Source: an uncultured Bacteroidia bacterium (GTDB taxonomy: Bacteria > Bacteroidota > Bacteroidia > Bacteroidales > F082). Taken from it: DNA of 64,000 nt. How positions within the stretch are numbered: the stretch's first letter is position 1; each line of letters begins with the position of its first letter. The stretch is taken from contig CADBZW010000017.1 of assembly GCA_902799345.1 (NCBI GenBank), positions 20,290 to 84,289 of the forward strand. Reading direction: 5' to 3'. The notes under the pieces were generated by a model that had not been told where the DNA came from, did not search any database, and saw only the letters and a list, made by a program, of their open reading frames with translations. A program made the translations under genes and the position numbers. Shown here piece after piece: positions 41,507-50,090 of the stretch.

Positions 41507-42312
41507 AGCACGACATCACCGCCATGATACTGGCCGCCGGCTTGGGCACCCGCCTCAAAGCCTTGACGCAAGACAAGCCCAAAGCCTTGGTTCCGCTCAA
41601 CGGCAAGCCTTTGTTGCAGCATTGCATCGAAAACCTCATCGCCAATGGATTCCATCGTATCGTCATCAACGTGCATCATTTTGGCGAACAAATTATTGAT
41701 TTCGTGGAACATCATCAGTTCGATGCCGACATCGAAATCTCCGACGAACGCGACCTGCTGATGGACACGGGTGGCGGCATCGTCAAGGCCACGCCCCTAT
41801 TCAAGAACTCAAAAGCGGTTTTGGTGCATAATGTGGATATCATCAGCAATGTGAACCTTGGCGAGATGAGCAGACAATTCCTGGCATCAGGTGACGATGC
41901 TTGGTTGCTGACGCAAGATAGGGAGACCAACCGCAAACTGCTCTTCCGGGACGACCAGCAACTCATCGGCTGGCGCAATAAGGCAGACGGCAGTTTCAAG
42001 TGGGTTTACGATAGTTTTGGCGAATTCAAGGAGATGGCCTTCAGTGGGCTGCATTTGTTTCGCAGCGAATTGTTTGCTAGTTTTGAATGTAAACCTCAGA
42101 GCGTCATTGATTTGTACCTTTATTTAGCCAAAACCAAGCGCATCCTCTCGAAGCCCATCCAACCCGACTACTGGTTCGACTTGGGCAAACCCGAGCAACT
42201 GGAATACGCCGAAAACTACCTTATTACCAGCCCATGTCATTTCGAGGATTTTGAAGGCATAGATACACTCGCCTTCAAGGCTCGGTATGACATGCCTTCA
42301 AAATCCGAGTAA
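41503..42312 (+). CDS. murU: MurU-like nucleotidyltransferase (MurNAc-1-phosphate uridylyltransferase)
   Basis: 269 residues. The sugar-nucleotidyltransferase fold carries the signature MILAAGLGTRLKALTQDKPK (about residues 7-26), then ALVPLNGKPL and NVDIISN with the metal Asp near 106. With an AmgK-type kinase directly upstream and overlapping by ATGA, UDP-MurNAc salvage is the likely job, as known for the amgK-murU pair of Pseudomonas and of some Bacteroidetes. About 25 C-terminal residues (CHFEDFEGIDTLAFKARYD and on) are encoded by the hairpin repeat at 42231-42309, so the native C-terminus was probably replaced. GlmU-type GlcNAc-1-P activity is an alternative. Confidence 0.82.
   Translation: MKHDITAMILAAGLGTRLKALTQDKPKALVPLNGKPLLQHCIENLIANGFHRIVINVHHFGEQIIDFVEHHQFDADIEISDERDLLMDTGGGIVKATPLFKNSKAVLVHNVDIISNVNLGEMSRQFLASGDDAWLLTQDRETNRKLLFRDDQQLIGWRNKADGSFKWVYDSFGEFKEMAFSGLHLFRSELFASFECKPQSVIDLYLYLAKTKRILSKPIQPDYWFDLGKPEQLEYAENYLITSPCHFEDFEGIDTLAFKARYDMPSKSE
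42231..42309 (+). repeat. Covarying intercistronic hairpin, copy B (within the murU 3' end)
   Basis: 15-bp perfect arms GGATTTTGAAGGCAT / ATGCCTTCAAAATCC (42246-42260 and 42292-42306) enclose a 31-base core that starts AGATACACTC and ends TCGGTATGAC, with inner stem GCCTT-C-AAGGC. The leading CCCATGTCATTTCGAGGATT is shared with copy C. It ends 7 bases before the start of the next gene. Confidence 0.85.
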
Positions 42313-42316
42313 ATCT

Positions 42317-45214
42317 ATGGGCGAAAGCAAGACATTTATTCATAAACTGGCGGACCACATCCAAAGCCACTACGACCTCACCAGGCAGGAGCTAATCGTA
42401 GTTTTCCCCAACAAAAGGGCGGCATTCTATCTGCGTGATGAGCTGAAGAAAAACAGCCAGCAGACCATTTGGATGCCTCAGATGCTCTCCATCCAGGAGG
42501 CTTTCACGCAATGGAGCGGCATCGCACTGGCCGACAGCCTCGACGTGCTCTTTGAACTCATCGACATCGACGCGGAATTGCATATTGAGCAAAACAGCGA
42601 CCTCGGCGTCTTCGGCAGCCAAGCCACTCAGATGGCCAAGGACTTCGACGAGATCGACCAATACGGCTGCGACGCCAAACATGTGTTCAACTATGTCTTG
42701 GACAACAAAAAGCTGGAAATCTGGAACTTCGACGAAGAGAAAAGCAAGGAAAAAGAGGTGAAATATCTTCATTTCTTCCAGTCGCTTTACGATTACTACC
42801 TACGCCTCCGCGATAGGCTCAGCGAGCAAGGCAAAGGCTATTACGGCATGATCACCAGGTACTTGTCGGAGCTGAACGCCGAGGATTTGCTCAAAAAAGT
42901 GGGCGACAGGAAGATCGTCTTCGCCGGCTTCAACGCCTTGACCAATACCGAAGAACGCATCATCGACACCCTCGTGAAAAACGGCGTGGCCGACATCCTT
43001 TTCGACTACGACGCCTACTACCTCGACAGCCCCAACAACGAAGCTGGATTCTTTGGTCGCCGCTACCAAGCTAGACATCCCAACTGGCTCAAAAACGGCA
43101 TTTCCAACCGACTACAGACCGAGGAGAAGCACGTCCACATCATCAGCGCCAGCGGCAACGCCTTGCAGGCCAAAGCCTTACAATCCAAACTACAAGAAAT
43201 CCACGATGAACGCCAAGCCGTCATCCTCCCCGACCAGAACCTGCTCATCCCCGTGCTCAACGGCATCCCCGAAACCTATTCAGGCTTCAACGTCTCCATG
43301 GGTTATCCCTTGGCGAAGACACCCATCAACCAACTGGTCAAGGAATACTTTGCCTTGTGTCGACGCAAACGCATCTCGAGGAAAATCACCGAGAACGAGA
43401 CGGAACGCATTGCCGAGGGCTGGTACATCTGGCCCGTCTTACATCTCATGGACCTCGAAATCGTGAAAATCATTCTACCCCAAAGCGAGCAGGAGGCTTT
43501 CAGCCGTTGGAAATACGAAGCCGTGCAAAACGGGAAATTCATTTTCGAAGACGATGACATTGCGCGTTTGCAGCACATGCCCAAAACCCAGGCTTTTCTT
43601 ACGACTATCCTTCCCAAGTCTGGCGAAAACACACCCGACGCCCTCTTGGATAGCCTCTGCCAAATCATGGCATTTGTCGCCCAGACGATTCAAGAAAGGG
43701 AGATTGTCAAGGAGAGCGTATTCCTCCTCAACCAAGTGAGCGAAACAGGAAAAATCATCAGCAGGCTGCAAAACATCGTTGAGAGTAACGTAAAATACAT
43801 CAACAACTTGCAGAGCGTTGAGACATTATATCGCATGTTGGCCTCGGGCGCAAGTCTGAGACTCAACAGCAGCGCCACTGAGGGCTTGCAGATCATGGGA
43901 TTGCTGGAGACCCGCTGCCTCGACTTTGAGCGTCTGCACCTGCTCAGCGCCAACGAGGGTATCTTGCCCGCCGACAAGTCGCAGGGCAGCTTCATCCCCC
44001 ACTACATCCGCCGTGAATGTGGATTGCCAAGCTATGCCGAGAGCCAAGCGGTGGTGGCCTACCACTTCTATCACCTGCTGCAAAGCGGCAAGGAGATTTA
44101 CCTCTACTTCAACGACCTCGGCGAGACCTTCGGTGGCGAGGCCAGCCGTTTCATCCTGCAAATCAAGCACGAGCTGGACAAAAACGCCAATATACGTGTG
44201 ACGGAGGAATCGTTTAGCAGCATTGCCAATCCCTCACTCGAGGAGAAGCCCCTGTTCGCGAAGAAATCCGAGGAGACCTTAGCGCGGCTGCATTACCTCA
44301 CCCAAGAAAAAGGCCTCTCGCCTTCTTCCCTGTCGACCTATCTCAACTGCCCACTGAAATACTATCTGCATTACATCGCCGACATCAAAGACACGAGTAT
44401 TGAGGAGGACACGGGCACCAACGTCATTGGCAGCATCATCCACGACACACTGGAGTTCCTGTTTGCCGACTATCTCCCCGTCGACGACAAGCTGCAAGTC
44501 ATCGACAAAACGCTGTTCGACGAGAAAATCAAGCCCTTATGGGAGCAGAAGCTGGCGCAGTCTATCTCCAAAAACACGCCCAACGGCTTCCCCGACGTGG
44601 GCTTCAACTACCTCAACCGCGTCACCATCGAGCAGCAGCTGAAGAACTACCTAAAATACACCTCCGAGCAGCTGAAAAACAGCACCTTATCCATCCTAAA
44701 GACCGAAGGAGACCTTCAGGCAACCCTGCAGACCGACCATGGTAGTTACGTCTTCAGTGGCCGCGCCGACCGCATCGACCAATTTGGAGGCCTCATCCGC
44801 GTCATCGACTATAAGACCGGCCATGTTGATAACAACAACCTCAAGGTGCCGGTTCATCACCATGATGAAAATGTCTTAGACTATTTAAAGCTGATTCCAG
44901 AAAAGGCATTACAACTACTCCTCTACAAATACATGTATCTAAAAGAGAATCAAGCACTTTCACCCAAACAAGTCAGCGGCACCATCCATGGTTTGAAATA
45001 CGCCAACAACATAGAGTTTGGCCTATATCAAGAGGCTGCCAAGAGCAATGGTGCCGATGTCGACTTCCTCGGTGACGAATCTTTCATCAGCGACATGGAA
45101 GCCATGCTCGAAGCCGTGGTTACGGAAATGCTTGACACTAACATCCCATTCGTACAGGCCGAAGACAACAAAAAATGCGGGTATTGCGATTTTAGGATGA
45201 TTTGCAAGAGGTAA
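42317..45214 (+). CDS. AddB/RexB-like PD-(D/E)XK nuclease with Fe-S motif
   Basis: 965 residues from ATG at 42317 (MGESKTFIHKLADH). The N-terminal half resembles an inactivated helicase of the AddB type (VVFPNKRAAFYLRDEL; no intact Walker A). The C-terminal nuclease (about 670-965) has SPSSLSTYLNCPLKYYL, GRADRID, VIDYKTGH and the Cys cluster CGYCDFRMIC. Together with the Cys in LNCPLK this gives the four ligands of the AddB [4Fe-4S] cluster. A role in double-strand-break end resection with an AddA partner is inferred; no addA is in the window. The previous gene contributes the hairpin immediately before the start. Confidence 0.88.
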   Translation: MGESKTFIHKLADHIQSHYDLTRQELIVVFPNKRAAFYLRDELKKNSQQTIWMPQMLSIQEAFTQWSGIALADSLDVLFELIDIDAELHIEQNSDLGVFGSQATQMAKDFDEIDQYGCDAKHVFNYVLDNKKLEIWNFDEEKSKEKEVKYLHFFQSLYDYYLRLRDRLSEQGKGYYGMITRYLSELNAEDLLKKVGDRKIVFAGFNALTNTEERIIDTLVKNGVADILFDYDAYYLDSPNNEAGFFGRRYQARHPNWLKNGISNRLQTEEKHVHIISASGNALQAKALQSKLQEIHDERQAVILPDQNLLIPVLNGIPETYSGFNVSMGYPLAKTPINQLVKEYFALCRRKRISRKITENETERIAEGWYIWPVLHLMDLEIVKIILPQSEQEAFSRWKYEAVQNGKFIFEDDDIARLQHMPKTQAFLTTILPKSGENTPDALLDSLCQIMAFVAQTIQEREIVKESVFLLNQVSETGKIISRLQNIVESNVKYINNLQSVETLYRMLASGASLRLNSSATEGLQIMGLLETRCLDFERLHLLSANEGILPADKSQGSFIPHYIRRECGLPSYAESQAVVAYHFYHLLQSGKEIYLYFNDLGETFGGEASRFILQIKHELDKNANIRVTEESFSSIANPSLEEKPLFAKKSEETLARLHYLTQEKGLSPSSLSTYLNCPLKYYLHYIADIKDTSIEEDTGTNVIGSIIHDTLEFLFADYLPVDDKLQVIDKTLFDEKIKPLWEQKLAQSISKNTPNGFPDVGFNYLNRVTIEQQLKNYLKYTSEQLKNSTLSILKTEGDLQATLQTDHGSYVFSGRADRIDQFGGLIRVIDYKTGHVDNNNLKVPVHHHDENVLDYLKLIPEKALQLLLYKYMYLKENQALSPKQVSGTIHGLKYANNIEFGLYQEAAKSNGADVDFLGDESFISDMEAMLEAVVTEMLDTNIPFVQAEDNKKCGYCDFRMICKR

Positions 45215-45217
45215 AAA

Positions 45218-45508
45218 TCAATTCAGCACAATCTCCTTCACAATCTCATTCCCTACCCTCTCGTTCAAGTTCTTCATCAGCAAGGACTTGGAATAACTCA
45301 ATTCGCTGCGTAAGGCGTCGCTGTCGACGCGGACAAACAGCCGTCCTTCCTTGATGGACAAGTCGATGGTGTGCGTGGCGATAAACGGTCCCACCACCTG
45401 AGGCCAGGCTTGGATTACCTTCTGCTCATCCAGATAGCCCGACCCTTTGTGAAGCTCGTAAAACTCCTTGATGAGGTCGCCGAGGGGCTTCACGTCATAG
45501 TACACCAT
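45218..45508 (-). CDS. DUF721 / DciA-like protein
   Basis: 96 residues, typical of short DUF721 proteins. Visible motifs are LGDLIKEFYELH, VIQAWPQVVGPFIATHT and a C-terminal LRSELSYSKSLLMKNLNE. DciA relatives act as ancestral loaders of the replicative helicase, and Bacteroidetes versions sit next to recF as here. It overlaps the recF end by 14 bases, so coupled expression is likely. Convergent with the AddB-like gene (3 bases between stops). Confidence 0.88.
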   Translation of the reverse strand: MVYYDVKPLGDLIKEFYELHKGSGYLDEQKVIQAWPQVVGPFIATHTIDLSIKEGRLFVRVDSDALRSELSYSKSLLMKNLNERVGNEIVKEIVLN

Positions 45509-46622
45509 CGCCGCCTCCTATCTCCTTGACTTGACCTTTGACCACCTCGAAAATCTTATGGTCGATGTTGGTGTTTTCAAACAGCTTCTCCACCCTACCC
45601 TGCTGTGTATCAGTGATAAACACCTGACCGAAATGGTCGTCGCCGACCAAACGCACGAGTTTCATCACGCGTTGGTCGTCAAGCTTATCGAAGATGTCGT
45701 CAAGCAGCAAAATAGGCTTGTAGCCTATCTTCTGGTAGTTGAACTCGAACTGCGCCAGACGAATCGACACCACAAACGACTTCTGCTGTCCCTGCGAGCC
45801 GAAGCGCTTCAAAGGATGGCCGTCAAGGGTAAACTCCAGGTCGTCCTTGTGGATGCCCACGTTGGTATAACCCGAATAGCGGTCCTGCTGCAGGCTTTCC
45901 TCCAGCAATTCGTTCAAAGGTTTCTCATCGAGCCTCGACTGGTAGACCACATTCACCTTCTCCGTGCCGCCCGAGACGATTTCGTAGTAATGCTGGAAGA
46001 TGGGCAGGAACTCCTCCAAAAACTGGCGGCGTTTCGCATGGATGTCGTCGGCGTGCTGGGCCAACTGGTCCTCCCAAAGTCGGAGCAATTCACGGTCAAA
46101 AGTACGGCTTTCGGCAAACTGCTTCAACTGCATATTGCGTTGCAGCAGGGCGCGGTTGTATTTCAGCAAGGCATTGAGATACAAAGGGTCGAACTGCGAG
46201 ATGACGCCGTCGATGAACTTGCGACGGAGATCACTGCCTTCGTTGATGAGGTCGCGGTCGTAGGGCGAAATCATCACCAAAGGAAACTTACCAATATGGT
46301 CGCTGAGACGGTCGTATTCCTTCTTGTTGAAACGGAACGACTTTTTGGCATCGCTTTTCTGCACACACGACACCATCTCGTCGTCCTTGCCATCGTGCGA
46401 GTACACGCCATGGATGGCGAAGAAATCCTGCTCGTGACGGATGTTCTGCTTGTCGGTGGCACTGAAAAAGCTCTTACAGAACGAAAGATAATAGATGGAA
46501 TCGAGGATGTTGGTCTTCCCTGCCCCGTTGAGGCCCACGAAACAATTGACATTCTCCGAAAGCAGCAGGTCAGCCGCTTCGCAGTTCTTAAAGTTAGTCA
46601 GTTTGAGTTCGTGGAGATACAT
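45495..46622 (-). CDS. recF: DNA replication and repair protein RecF
   Basis: 375 residues. An SMC-like ATPase that loads RecA at gaps. The Walker A motif GLNGAGKT is at residues 30-37 and Walker B ILLLDDIFDKLD is near 305. The N-terminal MYLHELKLTNFKN is typical. It starts 3 bases after porQ ends and overlaps DUF721, forming nusB-porQ-recF-DUF721. A long plus-strand frame over it is an antisense shadow. Confidence 0.97.
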   Translation of the reverse strand: MYLHELKLTNFKNCEAADLLLSENVNCFVGLNGAGKTNILDSIYYLSFCKSFFSATDKQNIRHEQDFFAIHGVYSHDGKDDEMVSCVQKSDAKKSFRFNKKEYDRLSDHIGKFPLVMISPYDRDLINEGSDLRRKFIDGVISQFDPLYLNALLKYNRALLQRNMQLKQFAESRTFDRELLRLWEDQLAQHADDIHAKRRQFLEEFLPIFQHYYEIVSGGTEKVNVVYQSRLDEKPLNELLEESLQQDRYSGYTNVGIHKDDLEFTLDGHPLKRFGSQGQQKSFVVSIRLAQFEFNYQKIGYKPILLLDDIFDKLDDQRVMKLVRLVGDDHFGQVFITDTQQGRVEKLFENTNIDHKIFEVVKGQVKEIGGGDGVL

Positions 46623-46625
46623 ACA

Positions 46626-47678
46626 TCATTTAAACTTGCTCAGGTCGATTCGGAGCGTCAGGAAGTTGGGCGAGCCCACGATGTTGTCTCTCGAGCGGGC
46701 ATAGTCGATTTCGAAACCCTTGATCCTCACGCCAACACCGACCGAGAAGCCGACCAAGCTACGCTTTTTGGGCACGCGCATGTTGTGATAAGTCTCGTAG
46801 TTGTAGGCCGCCCTTACGAAGAAATTTTTGCCAATGTTCAACTCGCCGCCGATAATCAGATGGCAGCCCAGGTTGGTGAAGAACTTGGCCGCCTTCGAAG
46901 GCCCGTTGTATTGACCCGTGATGGGATCATAGTAGCCTGACAAATCCAGCGGGTCGTCGTAGATTTTGTTCCAATGTTGGATGTCCTTATAGCCCAAGAT
47001 GATGGTCAAGGGCAGATGGTTGAGTTTCTTGGAAGCGATGAAGTCGAGGGAGAACGGCAGCCATTTGTTTTCCACGTTCAATTCCTGGGCGAAGATCTGT
47101 CGGCCAGCATTGCGTGCGGCAAGTGTCAGTGCCCAGTTGGAATACGACCAATACGTCGCGGCCACATCCACGCCTATGGCGCCCGCGCGGCCTGTCTCAT
47201 ACTGAACGCCAGCATATTTCAGGTTGGCACCGATGCTCCATTTGTCGGTCAGCTCACGACCCCAGCCAAGGGTGATGGCATAATCCGACACGTTGAAAGT
47301 GCTACCGTCGGTGTAACCGTCAGCCTCAGCATACTGGAAATTCCCGTAGTTGTAATACTGCACTGAAGCGGCAAAACTACCCACCTTATCGAAGGTGTGG
47401 CTGTATTGCACCGTGCCGAAGTGGGTGCCCACGTTGAAGTCGCCGACATACGACATCGTTATCTGGTTGTTCATCTCGGGCGAGATGGACGAGGGATTGA
47501 ACACCGCCGTCTGCAAGTCGCCGTCGTGCATGGGCAAAGGCAGTCCGCCCAGCGCCACCACACGGGCAGAGTTGGCATCCGTCAAGGCACGATACAATCC
47601 ATTGCTCACCTGCGCATTGGCTTGCAAAGCAATGAACGACAGCATCATTGCGCCTAAAAAGTATATTGTTCGCTTCAT
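46626..47678 (-). CDS. porQ: Type IX secretion system protein PorQ
   Basis: 350 residues. A signal peptide (MKRTIYFLGAMMLSFIALQANAQ) precedes a FadL-like outer-membrane barrel. The sequence ALTDANSARVVALGGLPLPM, FNPSSISPEMNNQITMSYVG and the closing GFSVGVGVRIKGFEIDYARSRDNI are characteristic of PorQ. PorQ works in the PorU-PorV-PorZ-PorQ attachment complex that releases cargo and joins it to A-LPS. It fits the two T9SS cargo genes at 20-28 kb. It lies between nusB and recF. Confidence 0.9.
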   Translation of the reverse strand: MKRTIYFLGAMMLSFIALQANAQVSNGLYRALTDANSARVVALGGLPLPMHDGDLQTAVFNPSSISPEMNNQITMSYVGDFNVGTHFGTVQYSHTFDKVGSFAASVQYYNYGNFQYAEADGYTDGSTFNVSDYAITLGWGRELTDKWSIGANLKYAGVQYETGRAGAIGVDVAATYWSYSNWALTLAARNAGRQIFAQELNVENKWLPFSLDFIASKKLNHLPLTIILGYKDIQHWNKIYDDPLDLSGYYDPITGQYNGPSKAAKFFTNLGCHLIIGGELNIGKNFFVRAAYNYETYHNMRVPKKRSLVGFSVGVGVRIKGFEIDYARSRDNIVGSPNFLTLRIDLSKFK

Positions 47679-47731
47679 ACTTTCACGTTTTCAGGATAAC
47701 GAATCCTAGTTCATTTTATTGTCCCGTACTC

Positions 47732-48685
47732 TCATTTGTCGACCAATCCCAGGCCCGTCTTCACCAGTTTGCCTTCCTCCTTCAAGATCATGGAAAGACG
47801 GTCCAACATGCCGTTGACGAAACGACGGCTTTCGGGGGTGCTGTAGAACTTCGAGATCTCAATGTATTCGTTGATGGTGACCTTCACGGGGATGGAATGG
47901 AACTCACAAAACTCCGTCAAAGCCATGAAAATCAAAATCTTGTCCATTAAAGCCAAACGGTCGTAGTCCCAGTTGGAGATATTGGCCTTCACCAGTTCCA
48001 TGTATTCATCGGCATGCAGGATGGTCTTCTCAAACAACTTGGTGACAAAGGCCTTGTCGTCCTCCTCATTTTTATAAACCGGAGGCAACATGCTAAACTC
48101 ATCGAAACTGGCAGGCAACTCGCTGATGTACTTCCACAACAAGTAGATGGCCAACTGATAGTCGCTGTTGAACGAAAGGTCGCGGTCGGAATAATAGTCG
48201 TAAAGCAGCCCATTCTCCGGCATGTAAGTCTCAATTACCGTAGCCAAGAAATGCTTGTCATCGGAGAAAGAATCTTTTCCATTCGACATATATTCTTGGT
48301 ATTCTGGAGTTTCCACCAACTTAGCGAACATATTACGAATGAAATCTTCGCGAGAGTCGACCCAAGTGATTTTATATTGATCAACGAGTTGCGCCAAGTG
48401 CTTGTTATCGTCCAAAGCCTTGAGAATCCTGTTGTTGACGAACTTCATATTGGGATTCAGGTCTTCTTCGGTGGGGAAATGTTTCTGTTTGTTCTCCTCG
48501 ATGCGGCGTTCGGCGAACTGCCTGATTTCGACCCAAAAAGAAAGTTGGTAGACAAAGAGTTTATAAAGGTCGTCGACCCCAGCGAGCAACAGTTTTTCGG
48601 CTTGAGGCAGATTGGAACTCTCTGATTGGTGATAGGCGTAGATAGACTGCAGCGCCTTGACTCTCAAAAATCTTCTATTCAGCAT
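47732..48685 (-). CDS. nusB: Transcription antitermination factor NusB (long Bacteroidetes form)
   Basis: 317 residues from ATG at 48683-48685 (MLNRRFLRVKALQSIYAY); upstream codons overlap the promoter. Bacteroidetes NusB is about twice the E. coli size because a ~170-residue helical region precedes the conserved NusB core (about 170-305, ending in DRLALMDKILIFMALTEF and KVTINEYIEISKFYSTPESRRFVNGMLDRL). It binds boxA RNA with NusE in rRNA antitermination. First gene of the porQ-recF unit. Confidence 0.93.
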   Translation of the reverse strand: MLNRRFLRVKALQSIYAYHQSESSNLPQAEKLLLAGVDDLYKLFVYQLSFWVEIRQFAERRIEENKQKHFPTEEDLNPNMKFVNNRILKALDDNKHLAQLVDQYKITWVDSREDFIRNMFAKLVETPEYQEYMSNGKDSFSDDKHFLATVIETYMPENGLLYDYYSDRDLSFNSDYQLAIYLLWKYISELPASFDEFSMLPPVYKNEEDDKAFVTKLFEKTILHADEYMELVKANISNWDYDRLALMDKILIFMALTEFCEFHSIPVKVTINEYIEISKFYSTPESRRFVNGMLDRLSMILKEEGKLVKTGLGLVDK

Positions 48686-48713
48686 AGGTTGGAGTTGTTT
48701 AGCAAAATAAAAT

Positions 48714-48722
48714 GCAAAAGTA
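48714..48722 (-). promoter_or_regulatory. nusB: -7 box for nusB-porQ-recF
   Basis: Minus-strand TACTTTTGC, 29 bases upstream of the nusB ATG. Confidence 0.6.
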
Positions 48723-48792
48723 ACAAAATTTCTCTTTCCATTCCACAGAAAGATTATTTTTCGTTTGTGCAAGAGATATGAAAGAAAAAGTA

Positions 48793-48801
48793 TATCTTTG
48801 C
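48793..48801 (+). promoter_or_regulatory. -7 box for the rubrerythrin gene
   Basis: TATCTTTGC, 43 bases upstream of the ATG at 48845; divergent from the nusB promoter. Confidence 0.6.
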
Positions 48802-48844
48802 ATTTGCATTTTTCGCAAAAACTAACTCAAATAATAGAACCACT

Positions 48845-49390
48845 ATGAAGAAAAAATTCATCTGCCCCATCTGCGGGTATGTACACGAAGGAGAGGAAGC
48901 CCCCGAGCGCTGTCCTCAATGCAAGCAAATCGTTGAATGGAAAGTCGTTGACGAGAGCGCAGCCTTGAACTTTGTCACAGAGCATGTCGTCGGCATTGCC
49001 AAAGGCACCGGCGAGGATATGATCAAAGACCTCAACGCACACTTCATGGGAGAAGCCACGGAGGTGGGCATGTATCTGGCCATGAGCCGCCAAGCCGACC
49101 GCGAGGGCTATCCCGAGATCGCCGAGGCCTTCAAGCGTTACGCCTTCGAAGAGGCTGAGCACTGCGCCAAGTTCGCCGAACTGCTGGGCGACGTGGTGTG
49201 GGACACCAAGACCAACCTCTACAAGCGCATGATCGCCGAATGTGGCGCCTGCGAAGACAAGATGCGCATCGCCCGCGTGGCCAAGGAACGCAACCTCGAC
49301 GCCATCCACGACACCGTCCACGAGATGGCCAAAGACGAAGCCCGCCATGGCAAAGGCTTTGAGGGACTTTACAAACGGTATTTTGAATAA
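48845..49390 (+). CDS. Reverse-order rubrerythrin (N-terminal rubredoxin)
   Basis: 181 residues. The order is inverted relative to classical rubrerythrin: a rubredoxin-like FeCys4 site ([10 protein letters not shown] ... CPQC, residues 8-29) comes first, then a ferritin-like diiron domain with E-x(n)-E-x-x-H pairs ([22 protein letters not shown]). Reverse rubrerythrins reduce H2O2 in anaerobes. Ferritin lies 120 bases downstream, so the two form an oxidative-stress/iron pair. Its own -7 box lies upstream. Confidence 0.9.
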   Translation: MKKKFICPICGYVHEGEEAPERCPQCKQIVEWKVVDESAALNFVTEHVVGIAKGTGEDMIKDLNAHFMGEATEVGMYLAMSRQADREGYPEIAEAFKRYAFEEAEHCAKFAELLGDVVWDTKTNLYKRMIAECGACEDKMRIARVAKERNLDAIHDTVHEMAKDEARHGKGFEGLYKRYFE

Positions 49391-49510
49391 ATAGCTGTCA
49401 GCTATCAGCAATCAGCCGTCAGCTTAAATAAACCAAGCTAAAATCTGATTGTTGACTGCTGAAAGCCAACTGAACAACTGAACAACTAAACAACTAAACA
49501 ACTGAAGAAA
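49391..49510. repeat. Intergenic short-repeat region before the ferritin gene
   Basis: It holds repeated CAGCTATCAGCAATCAGCC-like words (49393-49424) and five copies of AACTGAAC/AACTAAAC (49468-49507). No reading frame or clear -7 box was found here. Confidence 0.6.
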
Positions 49511-50023
49511 ATGATTAGCAAGAAATTAGCCAAAGCCATCAACGACCAAATCAACGCTGAGATGTGGTCGGCTTACCTCTATCTGAGCATGTCGCAAGAC
49601 ATCTACGCCAAGGGCTTCCATGGCATCGCCCATTGGTACAAGGTGCAGTTCCTCGAGGAGCAAGCACACGCTGCCATCATGATCAACTACATGCACTCGC
49701 AAGACGCCAAAGTCGTCCTCGCCCCCATCGCTAAGGTGCAGACCGAATGGAAGAGCGTCCTGGCCACTTTTGAGGACACCCTCGCCCACGAGAAGAAGGT
49801 GACCGCCATGATCAACAACCTGTGCGACATCGCCGACGAAGACAAAGACCGCGCAGCCGCCAACTTCCTCGCCTGGTTCATCGACGAACAAGTGGAAGAG
49901 GAAGAAAACGCCCGCGACCTCGTGCGTCAAGCCACAATGATCGGTGACCACATCGGTGGCATGATTATGCTCGACAAGGAGCTCGGCGCCCGTGAATACC
50001 ACACGCCCAGCCCGCTGAAGTAA
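49511..50023 (+). CDS. ftnA: Bacterial non-haem ferritin
   Basis: 170 residues. A four-helix ferritin subunit that stores iron after oxidation at the ferroxidase centre. Ligands are visible in NAEMWSAYLYLSM (Glu17), FLEEQAHAAIM (Glu/His near 50-53) and WFIDEQVEEEENARDL (Glu/Gln near 127-134). It assembles as a 24-mer in the cytoplasm. It is downstream of rubrerythrin and closed by a strong terminator. Confidence 0.95.
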   Translation: MISKKLAKAINDQINAEMWSAYLYLSMSQDIYAKGFHGIAHWYKVQFLEEQAHAAIMINYMHSQDAKVVLAPIAKVQTEWKSVLATFEDTLAHEKKVTAMINNLCDIADEDKDRAAANFLAWFIDEQVEEEENARDLVRQATMIGDHIGGMIMLDKELGAREYHTPSPLK

Positions 50024-50042
50024 TCCTTCCAACGGCAACAAA

Positions 50043-50076
50043 AAAAAGCTCCGCTTCATTGGAAACGGAGCTTTTT
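50043..50076. terminator. Bidirectional terminator between ferritin and the convergent gene
   Basis: The perfect stem AAAAAGCTCCG / CGGAGCTTTTT (11 bp, 12-base loop) carries T or A runs on both sides and serves ferritin on the plus strand and the small exported protein gene on the minus strand. Confidence 0.9.
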
Positions 50077-50090
50077 CTATTTCTGATAAG

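Noticed and set aside
45531-46940. 469-codon open frame on the plus strand
   Set aside because: It lies antisense to recF and porQ, whose motifs are unmistakable; the translation is His/Val/Leu-rich shadow sequence.
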